64,000 nt of DNA from Siphonodentalium dalli (taxonomy: Eukaryota; Mollusca; Scaphopoda; Gadilida; Siphonodentaliidae), in assembly GCA_032622095.1 (NCBI GenBank), contig CP136065.1, positions 115,299,195-115,363,194 on the forward strand, read 5' to 3'. Below, one piece after another: positions 59,621 to 64,000 of this stretch (the first letter of the stretch is position 1; every line of letters starts with the position of its first letter). Below the pieces are notes generated by a model. That model did no database searches and was not told the origin of the DNA. It was given only the letters and a program-made list of their open reading frames with translations. Made by a program: the position numbers and the translations under genes.

Positions 59621-62330
59621 CCTTGTGCGTTGTGGGAATTGGGATTTTTTTTTTACCCCCTCCCTACCCTAATATTTTGCACTCCGTTACCGGAAACGAA
59701 GGTGCTATTTTATTTGGCCTTATCAAAATGCTTCCAAATAAATATAAAAGGTCGCTGACAAGAGTTTCCCCCGAAACAGTGGCTAACTCCAAGATGGCTA
59801 ACTCCCAGTTGGCAGTGTTAGGAATAAAATTAATTAATCCACATAACAAATTTCATTCTGATTAAAGAAACACAACTAAAAGTTATAATGCAGAAACCAA
59901 CAATTGTGTGAGTTCTAAGTCGAATGAAAACCCTCAATTATTTTAAATTCCAAGTCAAAATAAGCCATAACATGTACAAAAATATTTTGACCGAACTACC
60001 ATAATTTATTTTTAGTGAAATTGGTTAATATTTGTTCCAGATATTTCGCTTTATTGCATAGCGTCAGTGCATGGCTTTTCTTATGCAGTTAACCGAATAT
60101 GCATAAAGCCGAAATCACAAAAAAAGAAGCACAAGCCGTTTTTCTATCACCAGCATCAGTCTAGAAATACAGTGAATTGTTCATGTTTCGTTCATTCAAT
60201 TTCATCATCAATTTAGTTTCTTTAAACAAAATAATATCTAAAGAGCTTCATCTATATTAATTTAATGTTATTCCATATTATATTATCATCTACGATTGTA
60301 AAATGTTCAAGAATAAAACAATGTTCTTGTTGGGAACGGCAACCCTCATTGATAATAAACTCACTATATACATGTTTATATTTAAAATATATCCTATCAA
60401 TCAGTTAGAAATGCATTACACACATGTAATATTAAACAAATAATCATTAACTACCCACCAAATATCAGTTAATAGCCACCAAAAACTGGTAAGAAAAACG
60501 CCAATGTTTCCCGATAAAAATATAAAAATACTATTTTCGTTTGTTTCACGTTATGAGAAGGGGGATAATTCTATGTACGGTAGTTGCCGTTTATTTTCGG
60601 TAATTTTGTTTGTTTAAAAATAAATAGGTATATGAAGAGCCTAATCTATAGTAAATTGTGTCAATTTAATGTTATGTGATATTATATCATCATCTAAAAT
60701 GAGGTAATGTTGAAGAATAAAACTGTTTTCAGTTTCCCCCTATTCTAAATACTGCACACATGCGTAATTTATTCAATACAATACCTATAAGAAATGCATG
60801 CCATCAACGTAATATTATACAAAAACAAACATTTGTTATCACCCAACCATCTATCCATGTAGCCAACTAGAAAAACTAACAAAAATCAAATTGATTTCCC
60901 AATATATCATGCATATTTGTGAGTGCAATTTACAAATATATATTGAACTATGGGAGAGGCATAACTCTATTCATTAAATGCAACATTTATTTTGGGGAAA
61001 TAAAGTGTCTTCAAAATTAAATAAAATCACGATCTGATAATTATTCAGTGCACAATCACACCAAAACAATTGAGTAGAAACTGTCAAACGTAAATGTTTG
61101 CTGAATTGAGCCCCAATATAGTTTTAATTAAACATTGAAGCCCAATAGTGTATGCCACCTTCTTTAATTGGTACGCTCACAAATGACCACAAGCAACATG
61201 ACAGTTCAACAAAGGTTACTGTTTTGATAGCACGTGCGCCTGTCTGGAGCATTTCTTTAGTGACCTCATTGACATTGCTATGTTTTTATTTTGTGCTGCA
61301 GTTAATGGAATTAGGTCAAATTCACACCTCAATGCATGCATATTTGCGGTGACTTGATTAATATTTTGTCATCGCCACTGAAGCTGTTTTGTTTCCCAGA
61401 AGCCGGTGATTTCTAAGAAGTTGGAGCATGAATAAATATTGAAGACCTGTTATTAAAATATGGGTTATTTAAATTTAGATAAAATAAATCACTTTGTGTT
61501 GCTAAGACAATAATTTGATGATTTATTTATGAACTATTTTCCGTAATCTTGCGTAATTAGAGCTACCTGGAAAATCTTAGTTTCACTTTCGGTTTCAACA
61601 CAAACTGACCGGGAAACTGGAATCATTGCGTAGGTGTTTACAAACTTGTATTTTCTGAAGCTGACACAATTCAACAGATTCTCTTAATCTGATAGAATTC
61701 CTGGAAATATTATTTTATCTTTCAATAGGATTATCTGAATCTGACATAAATTCCAGGAATCAATTGCGCCGGTGATTACAAACACCATGTGTTTAGTCGG
61801 CGTCTCGAGTCTTCGTTGATGGAATTCCCGGAAACTTCACTTATCAAAATTGCAACTGGAACTGCATGTATTTACAACCGTTTTTTTATGAAGCAGACAC
61901 AACTCAAACAAACAAATAAATATAGAATTTTTTTAGAAATCATGCAATTCGCAAGGAAATATGTAAACATACAGAAAATGTCTGTGGACAGAAGTATGTT
62001 AGAAGAGATAGAAAAGCACGTGTGTAATAAAACTGCCGTTGTTCTCGCGATGGTCATTGTTACCAACTTTGTATTAAGTTTTCCCATAAAATACGTTTTT
62101 CAAAGTAAATATTTTTACAAATTGCTATAATTTCGGCACCATGAGGTGACTTTTTACCCCTTCTCATCAACATTTTTGGCAATTTTTGTATGCATAAAAA
62201 TGGAATAGAGTCTGACCCTTATTCAAATAAACGATTAAAAAATAGTCTTTTTATGAGAAAATGGTTTGGTGCATGCATATTTTATGCAAATAGCCGAAAT
62301 ATGCATTTAAACGATATGCAATTAACTGAA
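59621..62330. other. Unassigned repeat-like sequence
   Basis: 60235-60320 and 60640-60725 are diverged direct repeats ('atttaatgttat...atcatcta...gttgaagaataaaac'), about 405 bp apart. 61560-61930 has degenerate repeats of 'gtttacaaac...ctgaagctgacacaa'; the ORF at 61789-62130 runs over them and is not supported as a gene. Confidence 0.45.
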
Positions 62331-62339
62331 ATTGACTGT

Positions 62340-62725
62340 ACAACAAAAAAAATGGCAAAAAATCATCAAACTAATGGGCATAATTCAGGTAAGAAATATC
62401 AGACGAAACTGGTTTTCAAACTCGTCCAAGATATTGTGGCAACCAACTAATAAACAAAAAATTATTGAAATCGGTTAATATTTGTTCGAGTTGTTGTGCT
62501 CATGCCAAAAAATTGCGAGTAATCGTCAAACTAAGGGGCATAACTCAGGTAAGAAAAATCGGACAAAACTGGTTTTCAAACTCGTCCGAAATATTGTGGA
62601 AACCAACTGGAAATAAAAAATTAATATTTGTTTGAGTTAGTGTACTTAGAACGGATTGGACAGACGCACGGACAGACGGTGCTGATTTCTATAGTCCCCC
62701 GAAATTAATTTTCGGGGGACAAATA
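62340..62725 (+). repeat. Tandem-repeat element F7 with terminal hairpin
   Basis: Two units ('gggcataactcaggtaagaa', 'actggttttcaaactcgtcc', 'gaaatcggttaatatttg'), a GACAGACGCACGGACAG stretch and the hairpin GTCCCCCGAAATT/AATTTTCGGGGGAC (62694-62720). Confidence 0.8.
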
Positions 62726-63024
62726 GACCATTCCAATGTATACTCTAATAACCGATTGTGAAAATTCATTCAGTAATGAAAGTGGCCATGACATGGTAGC
62801 TCAACTTGGAGAGGGGATAATTTGGAAACTGTTAAGCATTGCAGTTAATGGGAGGATTGAGGATAAGGAAAGTTAAATTTGAAGTCATACAATAAAGGGA
62901 TAGGATTGATGATGCAAATACAATGATCACAATCATGGCTGTTCAGTTTCAAAGAGATCCAACCGTCTCAGGTGAGCTAAAAACTATAATGATGGGAACC
63001 CATATATCAGTACCAAACTTTAAC
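62726..63024. other. Dispersed repeat and unassigned sequence
   Basis: 62785-62880 ('gtagctcaacttggagaggg', 'taatgggaggattgagga') resembles 30765-30830 in SLC5 intron c. 'aggtgagctaaaaac' (62970) is an F3-type end. Confidence 0.45.
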
Positions 63025-64000
63025 TCAACAAGGGGTACGCATCTAAGATGTTTTTTTGGCAGTCGAACCAAACTTCTGCAATAAGGTGCACAACTCCGGA
63101 AAAAAAAGTTGCAATAGACCTATATACCAAATATCAATTGAGTTATCGCACTAACGGTGATAAAATTGTGATTAAAATAGACAAACTAAGACCCATAACT
63201 CCGGAAATAAATTCGGACAAACCAAGTTTTTGAACTCGTCCGAGATATTGTTGCAATAAACTCATATACCAAATATTGTTTAAATCGGTTAATATTTCAT
63301 TGAGTTATCGCGCTAACGGTGATAACATTGCTAAAAATAGACAAAACTAAGACCCATAACTCTGCGAAAAAAAATTCGGACAAACCTGGTTTTCGAACTC
63401 GTTCGAGATATTGTTGCAGGAGACTCATATACCAAATATTGTTGAAATCGGTTAATATCTCATTGAGTTATCGCGCTAACGGTGATAAAATTGTTAAAAA
63501 TAGACAAACTAAGACCCATAACTCTGCGAAAAAAATTCGGACAAACCTGATTTTCGAACTCGTCAGAGATATTGTTGCAGGAGACTCATATACCAAATAT
63601 TGTTGAAATCGGTTAATATTTCAGCAAGTTATCACGCTAACGGTGAGAAAATTGCTAAAAATAGACAAACTAAGACCCATAACTCTGCGAAAAAAATTCG
63701 GACAAAACTGATTTTCGAACTCGTCAGAGATATTGTTGCAGGAGACTCATATACCAAATATTGTTGAAATCGGTTAATATTTCATCCAGTTATCGCGCTA
63801 ACGGTGATAAAATTGCTAAAAATAGACATAACTCTGCGAAAAAAAATCTGACAAACCTGGTTTTCGAACTCGTCCGAGATATTGTTCCAGGAGACTCATA
63901 TACCAAATATTGTTGAAATCGGTTAATATTTCATCAAGTTATCGCGCTAACAGTGATAAAATTGCTAAAAATAGACAAACTAAGACCCATAACTCCGTGA
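63025..64000 (+). repeat. F2 tandem-repeat element, copy at the window end
   Basis: Starts ACAAGGGGTACGCATCTAAG as at 11131, then at least five well-conserved ~157-bp units running off the window. ORFs inside are repeat translations. Confidence 0.9.

Noticed and set aside
61789-62130. 113-codon ORF with a hydrophobic C-terminus
   Set aside because: It overlaps degenerate repeats ('gtttacaa...gacacaa'), has no recognised homology and no visible promoter or splice context.

Overview
This is an AT-rich, intron- and repeat-dominated piece of an animal genome, most likely a mollusc and probably a bivalve. It has long introns with GT-AG borders, many families of roughly 160-bp tandem repeats that end in a (GGAC)n-like stretch plus a hairpin, hAT and TTAA-type MITEs, and a 5'-truncated LINE. 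No bacterial operon, rRNA, tRNA or CRISPR was seen. The phylum is inferred from repeat style only.

Host genes. Two protein genes can be rebuilt exon by exon, and they converge. (1) On the + strand, 13 exons between 14133 and 46775 keep one frame across every junction. They encode the last 502 residues of an SLC5 sodium:solute symporter of the monocarboxylate/multivitamin transporter type; the N-terminal ~100-130 residues lie upstream of the window or were missed. (2) On the - strand, three exons between 57006 and 47987 encode the C-terminus of Peter pan/SSF1 (ppan), a Brix-family 60S ribosome-biogenesis factor. The stop codons face each other 1.2 kb apart.

Layout. 1-14132: a tandem-repeat element, a LINE 3' end, a 3.9-kb long-inverted-repeat element, and a TIR element split by another repeat element. 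14185-28475: the first visible SLC5 intron (14.3 kb), which carries the main discovery. 28544-46649: the remaining SLC5 introns, with a dimeric tandem array, four TTAA-bounded MITEs, tandem-repeat elements, a SINE-like copy and a decayed duplicate of exon 12. 47987-57006: ppan introns with an intact TIR element, two hAT elements with perfect 8-bp duplications, and a three-deep transposon nest. 57007-64000: repeats and unassigned sequence.

Main discovery. Positions 15721-25159 form one giant palindrome (9,439 bp, arms about 4.3-4.9 kb, almost identical). It is flanked by a perfect 6-bp target-site duplication (CTTGGT) and its termini are 5'-AG...CT-3', as described for Polinton/Maverick elements. 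No Polinton core gene (polymerase B, integrase, capsid) is present. Each arm carries the same accessory genes: two overlapping C2H2 zinc-finger ORFs with TATA box and poly(A) signal, and a 127-codon ORF near the terminus. A 343-bp palindromic MITE with TA duplications sits exactly at the dyad. The most economical reading is that one end of a Polinton-like element folded back on this MITE during replication, became an inverted dimer, and was then integrated as a unit with a normal 6-bp duplication. This resembles snap-back defective genomes of linear protein-primed viruses. Transcribed as part of the SLC5 pre-mRNA, it would give a dsRNA hairpin of over 4 kb.
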